Positions 49,752-58,555 of a DNA stretch of 64,000 nucleotides are shown here, one piece after another (the stretch's first letter is position 1; each line of letters opens with the position of its first letter). The translations under genes and the position numbers were made by a program. The stretch spans positions 1-64,000 of the forward strand of contig QHNH01000014.1 of NCBI GenBank assembly GCA_003218375.1, in the 5' to 3' direction. The notes below the pieces were generated by a model. It saw only the letters and a list, made by a program, of their open reading frames with translations. It was not told the origin of the DNA and searched no databases. Source of the stretch: Verrucomicrobiota bacterium (lineage in GTDB: Bacteria; Verrucomicrobiota; Verrucomicrobiia; Chthoniobacterales; UBA10450).

Positions 49752-50630
49752 ATGACGAAGTTCAGGATTCAGCTCGCCGCGCTTTTGTTTTTGGCGGCGA
49801 CGGCGCAGGCCCAAATCCAAGTGGAGCTGAGTTTCAAACGCCTCCAGTACATCGCCCACGAACCGATCCTGGCCACGGTCAAGATCGCGAACAATTCCGG
49901 GCGCGACATCGATCTGCAGGACGATAGCGGGCAGCACTGGTTCGGCTTCGAAATCAACGCTGGCGAAGGCCGGCTCCTGGCGCCGCTCCGACAAGAGGCG
50001 GCCGAGCCCGCGCTCCACATCGAGGCCGGCAAAACCGTCACGCGAAAAATCAACCTCACCTCGCTTTATCCGGTGCACGATTTCGGCGCCTATCATGTGC
50101 GCGCCAATGTCTACTTCCCCGACCTGAACAAATTCTTTTATTCGGCCACGAAAGTTTTTCAGGTGACCGATGCGCGGGCGATCTGGCAGAAGACCGTCGG
50201 CGTGCCGGAGGGAATGCCGGGCGCGGGCGAAGTGCGCACTTACTCGCTCCTCTCGAACCGTTTCGTGGATCACACCTCGCTTTACGTCCGGGTGGAAAAC
50301 AGAAACAGCGGCGTCGTTTACACCACCTACTCGTTAGGCCGGATCATCTCGAACGAAGATCCGCAGGCCGAGATCGACCGCGCCAACCAGCTCCATGTTC
50401 TCCATTGCGCCGCGCCGCGAAATTGGGCTTATTCCCACGTGGGGCTCAATGGGGAACTTCTCGCGCACTCGACTTTTCTCGAAACAAAGACTCGCCCGCG
50501 TTTGCGGCATACGCCCGATGGCAGTATCGCGGTGAGTGGCGGAATGCTTGATGTCCCCATCGCCGAGTCGAAGCGCAGTCCCGCGCCGAAGTTGTCCGAG
50601 CGTCCGCCGGCCAACACCGCGGACGACTAA
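49752..50630 (+). CDS. Exported hypothetical protein
   Basis: About 292 residues from the ATG at 49752 with signal peptide MTKFRIQLAALLFLAATAQA. The mature part is beta-rich: QVELSFKRLQYIAHEPILAT, VKIANNSGRDIDLQDDSGQH and HDFGAYHVRANVYFPDLNKF, resembling an immunoglobulin-like domain of the kind used for envelope proteins. The C-terminal half contains YSHVGLNGELLAHSTFLETK. The ORF-track start lies far upstream within the preceding gene and is rejected. No function known. Confidence 0.8.
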   Translation: MTKFRIQLAALLFLAATAQAQIQVELSFKRLQYIAHEPILATVKIANNSGRDIDLQDDSGQHWFGFEINAGEGRLLAPLRQEAAEPALHIEAGKTVTRKINLTSLYPVHDFGAYHVRANVYFPDLNKFFYSATKVFQVTDARAIWQKTVGVPEGMPGAGEVRTYSLLSNRFVDHTSLYVRVENRNSGVVYTTYSLGRIISNEDPQAEIDRANQLHVLHCAAPRNWAYSHVGLNGELLAHSTFLETKTRPRLRHTPDGSIAVSGGMLDVPIAESKRSPAPKLSERPPANTADD

Positions 50631-50652
50631 GAATCATCGGCAGCTCTTCTTC

Positions 50653-51450
50653 ATGAATCGGTCTCGCTCTATTCTCATCTCAGCTTTCGCCGGATTGCTC
50701 GCTTTCACCGCCTCCGCCCTGGGCCAATCAAGGACCATCGTGATCGACGCCGGTCATGGCGGGTACGATCGAGGTGGCGTTCCGGGCCAGCGCATCAGTG
50801 AGAAAGACAAGACCCTCGATGTCGCGCAACGCCTGAAGCGCATTCTCCAGGCGGACGGCTACCGGGTGATCATGACCCGGGACAGCGACGTCTTTATTCC
50901 ATTGCCCACGCGGGTCGCGATCGCGAACTCGTACCGCGGCGCGAGTTTCGTTTCCATTCATTTCAACTGCGCGTCGCGCGTCGGGGCCAACGGCATCGAG
51001 ACTTATTATTACCGCAGCGACAGCGCGTCGCTGGCCGCGAGCATTCATCGCAACGTCGTTTCCGGTGCTCCCACTGAAAATCGCGGCATCCGGCGCCGCG
51101 GGTTTTACGTGCTGCGGCGCACGGCCATTCCGTCAGTCCTGGTGGAATGCGGGTTCCTCACTAACCCGACGGAAGGCCGACTGGCTCTGACTGGGGACTA
51201 CCGGCAAAGACTGGCCGAGCAAATCGCGAGAGGAATTCGGCGGCAGCCCGCACCCTATGTGCGCGCGCTGACGCCGAGTCTGCGCAGCGTTTCGCTCGGA
51301 AACGATTTCGTCCGGGTGCCGGCGGAGAGTTTCAGCCGGAGCCGGAAACGATCGTCGAAATCGGCGCGCACTCATCGCAGCAGCAAGAACAGAAAAAGCG
51401 AGAGCAGCACGCCCCGGAAAAAGAAGAAAAAGAAAAGTTCGGAGGAGTAA
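50653..51450 (+). CDS. N-acetylmuramoyl-L-alanine amidase (Amidase_3)
   Basis: About 265 residues from the ATG at 50653, signal peptide ILISAFAGLLAFTASALG. The zinc enzyme core has VIDAGHGGYDRGGVPGQRIS (His ligand), the FVSIHFNCASRVGANGIETY segment (His) and LVECGFLTNPTEGRLAL (catalytic Glu). It cleaves the amide between muramic acid and the peptide in the periplasm. A basic, Ser/Lys-rich tail of about 50 residues (SRKRSSKSARTHRSSKNRKS) may bind wall polymers. The next gene starts at its stop codon. Confidence 0.93.
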   Translation: MNRSRSILISAFAGLLAFTASALGQSRTIVIDAGHGGYDRGGVPGQRISEKDKTLDVAQRLKRILQADGYRVIMTRDSDVFIPLPTRVAIANSYRGASFVSIHFNCASRVGANGIETYYYRSDSASLAASIHRNVVSGAPTENRGIRRRGFYVLRRTAIPSVLVECGFLTNPTEGRLALTGDYRQRLAEQIARGIRRQPAPYVRALTPSLRSVSLGNDFVRVPAESFSRSRKRSSKSARTHRSSKNRKSESSTPRKKKKKKSSEE

Positions 51451-52935
51451 TTGGAATCGCCGATCGTAAGCGCCGCCGCGATGCGAGCGGCGGAAGAAGC
51501 CGTGTTCGCGAGCGGTGTCGAGGTGGAAGCGCTGATGGATCGCGCCGGCGCCGGCGTGGCCGCGGCGGTGCGGCAGTTTTTTCCCCGAGCCGGCAGGGCG
51601 ATTGTTTTTGTCGGGAAAGGTCATAATGGCGGCGACGCGCTGGTGGCAGCAACGTGTCTCAAACAGGCCGGCTGGGAAATTGATCTGCGGCTGATTTTTC
51701 CTGAGTCGGATTGCGCGGAACTGACGCGGAAGAAACTTGGCGACTTTCGGAGGGACGAGCTTCCGCTCGTCGACGGACTCGCCGCGGCGAGTCCCTCCGA
51801 TTTAATCGTCCTCGACGGGTTGCTGGGTCTCGGCGCGAAACATCTGTTGCGCGAGCCGGTGCGGACCGCGGCCCAGGAAATCAACCGCCTTCGTCGCGAA
51901 CAAAACGCGTTCGTCTTTGCTGTTGATCTGCCGACGGGCCTCGATGGCGACACCGGCGAGACCGATCCCGATTGCGTGGCAGCCAATTGCACGATCACGA
52001 TTGGCTTCGCCAAACATGGCCTCGTGATCGATGGCGCGATCGATCTCGTGGGCCGCCTCGAGATCGTCGCGCTCCGCGACGTGGTCATCGCGCCGTCGCC
52101 GGCCAATGACCTCGTGGCCTGCGCTCATTCGCTCCGCGAGCTTTTGCCGCGCCGGAAATTCAGCGCCTATAAAAATGAATTCGGACGGATCGGAGTCATC
52201 GCCGGCTCGCCCGGATTTGTCGGCGCCGCGTTGATGACCACGGAAGGCGCGTTGCGTGCGGGAGCAGGTCTGGTGGAACTGTTCGTTCCGCGAGATATTT
52301 ATTCGATCGTGGCGGCGGCGGCCCCAGCGGAAGCGATGGTCAAACCGGTCCGATCTTATCGCGATTTGCTCGAGGAAAAAATCGATGTTTGGGCGCTCGG
52401 CCCCGGCCTGGGCAAAGCGGAAGCGAAAGATCTTCTGAAAGTGATCGAGCGCGCTCCGGCCCCGATGGTGGTCGATGCCGACGGGTTGAACATTCTTTCC
52501 GACGAGGTCGAGATTTTGAAACGGTGCGCCGGGCCGCGTCTCCTCACGCCGCATCCTGGCGAAATGAAACGGCTTTTCGATCCTGGAAAAATGTCACGAG
52601 CCGGGACGGCGAAGAATTTCACCGACTCGTTTCCAGTGACGCTGCTGCTCAAGGGCGCGAGAACAATCGTTGCCGAACGGGGCCATCCGCTGAGCTACAA
52701 TTCGACGGGCAATCCCGGAATGGCGACCGGCGGAATGGGCGACGTCCTCACTGGGGTTTGCGCCGGATTGATCGGGCAAGGTCTTTCGCTTTACGACGCG
52801 GCCCGAGTCGGCGCGTGGAGTTGCGGTCGCGCCGCGGAGATCGCGATTTTCGAGCACGGCGAAAGCGAACAATCGCTGCTGCCGCGCCATGTGACCAAAA
52901 ATCTCGGTCGCGCTTTTGGGGAACTTCTTCTGTAG
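51451..52935 (+). CDS. nnr: Bifunctional NAD(P)HX epimerase/ADP-dependent dehydratase
   Basis: A 494-residue metabolite-repair enzyme. The N-terminal YjeF_N epimerase domain has FVGKGHNGGDALVAATCLKQ and VDLPTGLDGDTG. The C-terminal YjeF_C dehydratase domain has RIGVIAGSPGFVGAALMTTE, MVVDADGLNILSDE and NPGMATGGMGDVLTGVCAGL. It repairs hydrated NADH/NADPH. The start is TTG, directly after the previous TAA with GGAGG five bases upstream. Residues about 99-117 (RRDELPLVDGLAAASPSD) are encoded by a palindromic element, and the TAG stop is part of another repeat that starts at 52928. Confidence 0.94.
   Translation: MESPIVSAAAMRAAEEAVFASGVEVEALMDRAGAGVAAAVRQFFPRAGRAIVFVGKGHNGGDALVAATCLKQAGWEIDLRLIFPESDCAELTRKKLGDFRRDELPLVDGLAAASPSDLIVLDGLLGLGAKHLLREPVRTAAQEINRLRREQNAFVFAVDLPTGLDGDTGETDPDCVAANCTITIGFAKHGLVIDGAIDLVGRLEIVALRDVVIAPSPANDLVACAHSLRELLPRRKFSAYKNEFGRIGVIAGSPGFVGAALMTTEGALRAGAGLVELFVPRDIYSIVAAAAPAEAMVKPVRSYRDLLEEKIDVWALGPGLGKAEAKDLLKVIERAPAPMVVDADGLNILSDEVEILKRCAGPRLLTPHPGEMKRLFDPGKMSRAGTAKNFTDSFPVTLLLKGARTIVAERGHPLSYNSTGNPGMATGGMGDVLTGVCAGLIGQGLSLYDAARVGAWSCGRAAEIAIFEHGESEQSLLPRHVTKNLGRAFGELLL
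51747..51800. repeat. Palindromic element inserted in frame in nnr
   Basis: A 54-base element with ends TCGGAGGGAC and GTCCCTCCGA; inside are GAGCTTCCGCTC and GACTCGCCGCGGCGAGTC hairpins. It shares the 24-base arm starting CGGAGGGACGAGCTTCCGCT with the lysS element, though it is read in another frame and orientation. Fifty-four bases are 18 codons, so the frame is kept. It encodes a charged loop inside the epimerase domain. Confidence 0.88.
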
Positions 52936-53008
52936 CCGCTTCGCTATGCGAAGCGCGAGATGAATCTACGCCGCACGCCACGCCGCCCATAGGGCGGCGG
53001 CTACAGAA
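52928..53008. repeat. Paired-hairpin palindromic element (TGTAGCCGC family)
   Basis: TTCTGTAGCCGCTTCGCTAT starts the left half (GCTTCGC-TAT-GCGAAGC). The right half is GCCGCCC-ATA-GGGCGGC and ends GGCTACAGAA. The TAG in its left end (52933-52935) is the stop of the NAD(P)HX repair gene. It fills the convergent gap to the TolB/TPR gene. Confidence 0.9.
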
Positions 53009-53010
53009 GA

Positions 53011-55041
53011 TCAGTGCTCTGCCAGCAGTTTCTGGAAGCGCGGATCGTTTCGCACGGGATCCCATTGCCAGCGTTTTCGGAGATCGTTGTAGGTGATGCA
53101 GCAATTCGTGTTATCGACCGGGAACGGTGAGGCGAGCCCGCGCTCGAGCAGGGGCAGCGCCAAATCGAGATCGCCGGTGCGCGCGTAAATCATCGCCAAG
53201 AAACCATTCATCCAGGGTGCGTTCACGGCGTCCCTCGATGCCGGCTCGAGTTCCACCGCGCGGCGGCCTTCCCGGATCGCATCCTCCTTCCGGCCCATGA
53301 AAGAATAAAGAAGGCCGAGATTGGCGTGCCGCAGGCCAGTCGTGGGAGCTTCGCGGACAGCTGCTTCAAACGCGGGCAGCGCTGTGGCAAACTGAGTTTG
53401 GGCGGCGCCGGTATCGCCGCGGGCCAACGCCGTGCAACCGCGGAAGAAACTCTTTGGCACCGGCATTCCATCGGATTGAAAAACGTCCAGCGGATAGGCG
53501 GCCATCGCGCGATCCGCTGCGGGATAATCGCGTTCGAGCATCGCCAGGTCCCAGCGCGCCCTGGTTACAAGTCCGGAGGGATCGACGCCGGCGGGGATTT
53601 TCGTGAGCGCGGTTTTCAATGCCTCGGTTTTTCCGCTCTCGTAAAGATCGATGTAGGCGCGGTTGATCTTGAAGTTTGCTGAATCGGGTGCGAGCACAAC
53701 GACCCGATCGTACATTTGCGCCGCCTGCCGCCAATCGTGCACGAAAGCAAAAGTGAACGCGATTTCAGACGCGACGTTCGCGTTTCCGGGATCGAGCGTC
53801 TCGCTTTTCTTGAGCAGCTCGAGATTATCCTTCCATTTCCCCTGGCGGCGCCGGATCGCGGCGGCGACGTAACCGATCTCGCTGTCGTTAGGCAGGGCGG
53901 CGGAAGCCATCCGCAATTGCTCGAGCGCCTTTTCGTAGTTCGCCTCCGTCCAATAATAATAAAGCCCGAGAGCAAGGTGACCTTCGCCAAGGTCGGGCTT
54001 CAACGCGATTGCCTTGTCCGCGTTCTTTTTTATCTGGGCCTTCCGTTCATCGGTCGGATCGAACCAATGATAAATGCGGGCGAGCGTGGCCGAGAGCCGC
54101 GCATGGGCGAGCGCAAACGAAGGATCGTGCTGGATCGCTTCGGCGTAGAGCCGTTCCGCGAGCTTGAAATCCTCGAACAAGCGATCCGGATTCGATTCGT
54201 AAGCGCGCGCTTTCAGGTAAAGCACGTAGGCGTCGGGGTTCTCAGTCGGTTTGGTCACGACCCGGTCTTTCTCTGCCGGGCTCAGGGTGGCCCGCAACTC
54301 GGAGGCAATTTCCGAGGCCAGTTCGCCCTGCAAGCCCAGCGAATCCGCCAGCGGCCGGTCGTAGCGTTTCGCCCAGAGATGCCGGTCGTTCCGCGCGTCG
54401 ATCAACTGCACACTGACCACGACGCGGCCCTCGCCACGGCGCACGCTTCCTTCGAGGACGTTCACCACGCCCAGCGCCTTCGCGATCTGCGGCAGATTGT
54501 TTTTCGCCGCGCCGCGGTACGGCATGACCGACGTGCGGCTGATCACCTTCAAGTCGTGAATCTTTGCCAGGCTCGTGAGGATGTCGTCCTGGATGCCGTC
54601 GGCAAAAAACGCATTCTCCTTGTCATCGCTAAAATTCTCGAACGGGAGTACCGCGATGCTTTTCTCAGGAACGTCGGAGGCCTTCTCACTCGGGTAAAAT
54701 CGCTGGTAAACCAAAAAGAAGACGGCGCAGAGCAGGACCGCGATGATCAGGAAATCAAGTTTCGGCCCGGTCTGCCGCTTGATGGATTTTTCTGCGACGA
54801 CCGCTTCGGTGCGTTTGATTCCCTCCGGCGTCAGCTCGTAAGCCCAGGCGAGGATCAGGGCGACGGGAAAACCGAGCGCGAGGAGCACAATGACGAGGCG
54901 CACGCACCAGTTCGGAATCTCCAGGACCGGAAAGACCTGGGTAGCGATCTGGATGATGAGCCACGCGACGATCGCGTAGGCGGCGGCGACCCTGTAAACA
55001 TTCCGCCGGCGGAGCTCGTCGAAAAAGCTGTTGGGATTCAT
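53011..55041 (-). CDS. Membrane protein with TolB/FlgO-like domain and TPRs
   Basis: A 676-residue protein. The N-terminus FFDELRRRNVYRVAAAYAIV with three membrane helices (LIIQIATQVFPVL, LVIVLLALGFPVALILAWAY, FLIIAVLLCAVFFLVYQRFY) is the type usually fused to adenylate-cyclase-like regulators. Residues about 128-240 are a TolB/FlgO-like domain (SIAVLPFENFSDDKENAFFA, GIQDDILTSLAKIHDLKVIS, VLEGSVRRGEGRVVVSVQLI). TPR helices cover the rest. There is no cyclase or DNA-binding domain, so this is the membrane TPR type of unknown role, probably sensing or scaffolding. Confidence 0.85.
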   Translation of the reverse strand: MNPNSFFDELRRRNVYRVAAAYAIVAWLIIQIATQVFPVLEIPNWCVRLVIVLLALGFPVALILAWAYELTPEGIKRTEAVVAEKSIKRQTGPKLDFLIIAVLLCAVFFLVYQRFYPSEKASDVPEKSIAVLPFENFSDDKENAFFADGIQDDILTSLAKIHDLKVISRTSVMPYRGAAKNNLPQIAKALGVVNVLEGSVRRGEGRVVVSVQLIDARNDRHLWAKRYDRPLADSLGLQGELASEIASELRATLSPAEKDRVVTKPTENPDAYVLYLKARAYESNPDRLFEDFKLAERLYAEAIQHDPSFALAHARLSATLARIYHWFDPTDERKAQIKKNADKAIALKPDLGEGHLALGLYYYWTEANYEKALEQLRMASAALPNDSEIGYVAAAIRRRQGKWKDNLELLKKSETLDPGNANVASEIAFTFAFVHDWRQAAQMYDRVVVLAPDSANFKINRAYIDLYESGKTEALKTALTKIPAGVDPSGLVTRARWDLAMLERDYPAADRAMAAYPLDVFQSDGMPVPKSFFRGCTALARGDTGAAQTQFATALPAFEAAVREAPTTGLRHANLGLLYSFMGRKEDAIREGRRAVELEPASRDAVNAPWMNGFLAMIYARTGDLDLALPLLERGLASPFPVDNTNCCITYNDLRKRWQWDPVRNDPRFQKLLAEH

Positions 55042-55142
55042 ACCGGGTCGCCGGGAATTAGTAGCGCGCTTCCCAAGCGTGGCGAGTTAAAAGCGAGATT
55101 TCGGCTGGAGCGCGGGATGCGCTTGTTGTGCTACTTTGCCGG

Positions 55143-57389
55143 ATGGCGTTCGAGCTCGAATCCAACTACAAACCGCGCGGCGACCAGAGCCAGGCGATCG
55201 CGAAGCTCTTGAAATCGATCGAGGCCGGCAACCGTCATCAGACGCTCCTCGGGGTCACGGGATCGGGCAAAACGTTCACGATGGCGAATGTCATTCGCGA
55301 GCTGGACCGGCCGGCGCTCATCATTTCGCATAACAAGACGCTCGCCGCGCAGCTCTACTCGGAGTTCAAGCAGTTCTTCCCGCGGAACGCGGTGGAATAT
55401 TTCGTGAGTTACTTCGATTACTACCAGCCGGAAGCCTACATCCCGCGGTCCGACACCTACATCGAAAAGGATTCGTCCATAAACGAGGAGATCGAGCGGC
55501 TCCGGCTTTCCGCGACGAGCGCGCTCCTTTCCCGGCGCGACACCATCGTAGTCGCGAGCGTCTCATGCATTTACGGTGTGACTTCGCCGGAAGACTACCT
55601 GCGGATGCTGCTCACGGTGAAGAAGGGGCAGCAGATCAGCCGCGAAGCCGTTCTCGGCCGGCTCGTCGACATGCTCTACGAGCGTAACGATATGAATTTC
55701 TCGCGCGGCAAGTTCCGGGTCCGCGGCGACGTGGTCGAAGTTTATCCCGCGACGGCGGACGAGGAAGCGATCCGCCTGGAATTTTTTGGCGATGAGATCG
55801 ACGCGATCACGCGGTTCGATCCGCTGACCGGGCACGGGCGCGAGGGGCTGAGCGTGATTACTTTTTATCCCGCGAAACAATTCGTGACGCCGGCGGACAA
55901 GTTGAATCGCGCGCTCGCCTCGATCCGGAACGAGCTGGATCATCGCATCGTGGAGTTGGAATCGCAGAGCAGATTGCTCGAGGCGCAACGGCTGAAGATG
56001 CGAACGGAATACGACCTCGAAATGTTGCAGGAGATGGGGTTCTGCAACGGGATCGAGAATTATTCCCGCCATCTCTCGGGCCGGATGCCGGGGTCGAAGC
56101 CGTTCACGCTCCTCGATTTTTTCCCGAAGGATTTCCTGCTCGTGGTGGACGAGTCGCACGCCACGATCCCGCAGATCGGCGGGATGTACGAGGGCGATCG
56201 GTCGCGCAAGACGGTGCTGGTGGAATATGGCTTCCGGTTGCCGAGCGCGCTCGATAATCGGCCGCTGAATTTCAAGGAATTCATGGGGATGACGAACCAG
56301 ATCGCGTACGTGAGCGCGACGCCGGCGGAGTTTGAGATCAAGAACAGCATTGTCGGAAACAAGGATTATTTTCCGCATCGACGGGAAAGGATCGGGGAGG
56401 ACGAACCAGTTCCCTTCATGGTCGCAGGAGAGAATATTGTAGGGCAAGCGCATCGCTTGCCGAACGCGCGCACGGCAGGCGGAGCGCCTGCCCTACAAAT
56501 CTCTCGGACCGATCAACCTGTTCAAGAATTCGATGTCCACACGCCGGGTGCGCCGCTCGTCGTCGAGCAGATTATTCGGCCGACGGGATTGCTCGATCCG
56601 AAGATCACGCTCAAGCCGTTGAAGAGCCAGATCGACGAGACGATCGAGCTCTGCCGGCAGCGAGTGGAGAAACAGGAGCGCGTCCTGGTTACTACCCTGA
56701 CGAAACGGACGGCGGAAGATTTGTCGGATTACCTGCGCGATGTCGGATTGAAGGTGCGCTATCTGCACAGCGACATCGATACGATCGAGCGCGTTGAGAT
56801 TTTGCGCGGTCTGCGCGCGGCGGACTTCGACATTCTGGTCGGGATCAATTTACTCCGGGAAGGGCTCGATCTGCCGGAGGTATCGCTCGTCTGCATTCTC
56901 GATGCGGATAAGGAAGGTTTTTTGCGGAGCCAGACATCGCTCATCCAGACGGCGGGTCGCGCGGCGCGCCACATCAATGGGGAAGTGGTGCTTTTCGCCG
57001 ACACGGTGACGCAAAGCATGCAGGCTTTGATTTCGATCTCGGATTACCGGCGGACAAAACAAATGGAGTACAACGAGAAGCACGGGATTACGCCCACCAC
57101 CGTGCGCCGCGCCGTGCAGGAAAGTTTGCATACGATTTTGCGGGGCCGGGAAATCGCGGCGTCAGTGATCCAGGAAGCCGGGGGCGATTTCAATCTCACC
57201 GAGTTGTTGCGCGAACTGGAGGAAGAAATGCAGACGGCCTCCGCGAACCTGGAGTTCGAGCGCGCCGCCTTGCTGCGCGACCAGATCATGGAAGTGAAGA
57301 GCGGCACCGGCCTGACGAAGATCGAGCCGAAGCGCAAGCCGGTGAAATACTCTCGCGGCGGCGCCCAGCGGCGGCGCTCACGCGTGTGA
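55143..57389 (+). CDS. uvrB: Excinuclease ABC subunit B with inserted palindromic element
   Basis: About 748 residues from the ATG at 55143 (the track starts at a TTG 15 bases earlier). Walker A is GVTGSGKT (37-44), the beta-hairpin is [20 protein letters not shown] and the DEAD-type box is [16 protein letters not shown]. The helicase domain has [20 protein letters not shown] and [20 protein letters not shown], and the C-terminal UVR domain is [20 protein letters not shown]. UvrB loads onto damage in nucleotide excision repair. Residues about 432-452 ([20 protein letters not shown]) are an insertion encoded by a palindromic element, between the domain-2 region and [17 protein letters not shown]. 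Confidence 0.97.
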   Translation: MAFELESNYKPRGDQSQAIAKLLKSIEAGNRHQTLLGVTGSGKTFTMANVIRELDRPALIISHNKTLAAQLYSEFKQFFPRNAVEYFVSYFDYYQPEAYIPRSDTYIEKDSSINEEIERLRLSATSALLSRRDTIVVASVSCIYGVTSPEDYLRMLLTVKKGQQISREAVLGRLVDMLYERNDMNFSRGKFRVRGDVVEVYPATADEEAIRLEFFGDEIDAITRFDPLTGHGREGLSVITFYPAKQFVTPADKLNRALASIRNELDHRIVELESQSRLLEAQRLKMRTEYDLEMLQEMGFCNGIENYSRHLSGRMPGSKPFTLLDFFPKDFLLVVDESHATIPQIGGMYEGDRSRKTVLVEYGFRLPSALDNRPLNFKEFMGMTNQIAYVSATPAEFEIKNSIVGNKDYFPHRRERIGEDEPVPFMVAGENIVGQAHRLPNARTAGGAPALQISRTDQPVQEFDVHTPGAPLVVEQIIRPTGLLDPKITLKPLKSQIDETIELCRQRVEKQERVLVTTLTKRTAEDLSDYLRDVGLKVRYLHSDIDTIERVEILRGLRAADFDILVGINLLREGLDLPEVSLVCILDADKEGFLRSQTSLIQTAGRAARHINGEVVLFADTVTQSMQALISISDYRRTKQMEYNEKHGITPTTVRRAVQESLHTILRGREIAASVIQEAGGDFNLTELLRELEEEMQTASANLEFERAALLRDQIMEVKSGTGLTKIEPKRKPVKYSRGGAQRRRSRV
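56437..56498. repeat. Palindromic element inserted in frame in uvrB
   Basis: TTGTAGGGCAAGCGCATCGC at the left and GGCGGAGCGCCTGCCCTACAA-type sequence at the right, 62 bases in all, with borders TTGTAGGGC/GCCCTACAA. Each half forms its own hairpin (GGCAAGCG...CGCTTGCC and GGCAGGCG...CGCCTGCC). This is a different family from the lysS/nnr elements but has the same two-hairpin design. Confidence 0.88.
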
Positions 57390-57441
57390 TTCAGCCAAGA
57401 TAAACGGCGAGGCTCGCACGCAAGTAGCTCCTTGAGGGAGC

Positions 57442-58368
57442 ATGCTTTCTCTCGCAAAAATCGTTCTCGGCGCGGTTATGTTACTGGGTTTCGTTGGCCC
57501 GGCGTCGCTCGCGCAAGTGCCGATGCCGAGTCCCGGCCTGAACGCGTTGCCCGAAGTGGAATTCTCGCGTCTCAGCCAGCGCGATCCCAATCCGCTAGGT
57601 CAAAAGGCGCTCGCCATCCATCCCGAGCAATGGAAACACGCCGAGACCGAGCATTTCGTTTATCACTTCTCCGACCCGTTCACCGTCACCCCCGTTTCGG
57701 TGGAGGCGGAATTCCACTACCGGGTCGTCGCGAAGGCGCTCCAGCGCGAGCAACCCGCCGGCGATACAAAGTCACACATTTACATTTTTCAGACGGCGAC
57801 GGACTGGAAGCAGTTCCAGAGCATCGGGCGATTGGAGCCATGGACGGGAGGGATCCATTCCCAGGGAAGTCTCTTCATCCAGCGCAGCCCCGGCTTTACA
57901 GCGGGCGGCAATCTGCTCGGACACGAAATCGCGCATCTCGTCATGCATCGTTATTACCCGGACGGAATCCCGTGCTGGTTGGACGAAGGATTCGCCCAAT
58001 ACGTCTCGAAAGGCGCGCGGGCCAGTTATCTGCGCGCGCGCAACTACATCGCGAAGCCGCAGTCTCGCGCGGTTGACGAGGAGAAACTAATTCCGCTGGC
58101 GGAGTTGATGGCGATGACCTCTCCGCCAAACGATCGCGTAAAGACATTCTACGACGAATCGGAACGGCTGGTCCGGTTTCTCGCCTCGAGCGATAAAGCG
58201 AGTTTTCTCACCTTTCTCGATGCGCTCGGCCGGCACCAACCGTTCGAAACGGCGTTGCTTCAAAACTACGGCACAAAATTCCTGACCGCGGCAGCGCTCG
58301 AGGAAAAATTTCGCGAATACGCGTCGAAAGAGTTTGGAACTTCTTTGCAAGAGTCTGGCGGCGGCTAG
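57442..58368 (+). CDS. Exported HExxH protein (peptidase MA-like)
   Basis: A 308-residue protein with signal peptide IVLGAVMLLGFVGPASLA. The catalytic stretch LLGHEIAHLVMHRYYPDGIP has the HExxH zinc motif, followed by CWLDEGFAQYVSKGARASYL, where the Glu is the third ligand as in gluzincins. AETEHFVYHFSDPF and HIYIFQTATDWKQFQ are typical of the peptidase MA-like family. It is probably periplasmic; the substrate is unknown. No propeptide is visible. Confidence 0.85.
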   Translation: MLSLAKIVLGAVMLLGFVGPASLAQVPMPSPGLNALPEVEFSRLSQRDPNPLGQKALAIHPEQWKHAETEHFVYHFSDPFTVTPVSVEAEFHYRVVAKALQREQPAGDTKSHIYIFQTATDWKQFQSIGRLEPWTGGIHSQGSLFIQRSPGFTAGGNLLGHEIAHLVMHRYYPDGIPCWLDEGFAQYVSKGARASYLRARNYIAKPQSRAVDEEKLIPLAELMAMTSPPNDRVKTFYDESERLVRFLASSDKASFLTFLDALGRHQPFETALLQNYGTKFLTAAALEEKFREYASKEFGTSLQESGGG

Positions 58369-58405
58369 ATCCGCTAATCTCCGGGCGATGTCTGGCGAAA
58401 AATCT

Positions 58406-58517
58406 GGGTAGCGCACGCGTCTCGCGTGCCGGCGAAAGCGTCTCGCTTTCGCGAACTTTCCTAAAAGACTGTTTTGGCGAGACGCCAAAACCAACACGCG
58501 AGACGCGTGCGCTACCC
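58406..58517. repeat. Paired-hairpin palindromic element (GGGTAGCGCACGCG family)
   Basis: GGGTAGCGCACGCGTCTCGC at the left is the inverse of the right end GAGACGCGTGCGCTACCC. Inside are GCGAAAGCGTCTCGCTTTCG and GTTTTGGCGAGACGCCAAAA, two more complete hairpins. Like the element at 47466, it is a long palindrome made of several smaller ones, 112 bases long. Confidence 0.88.
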
Positions 58518-58555
58518 GGTCCGCGCCTCGCCAGCCTTGTTAACATTGTTCGCGC

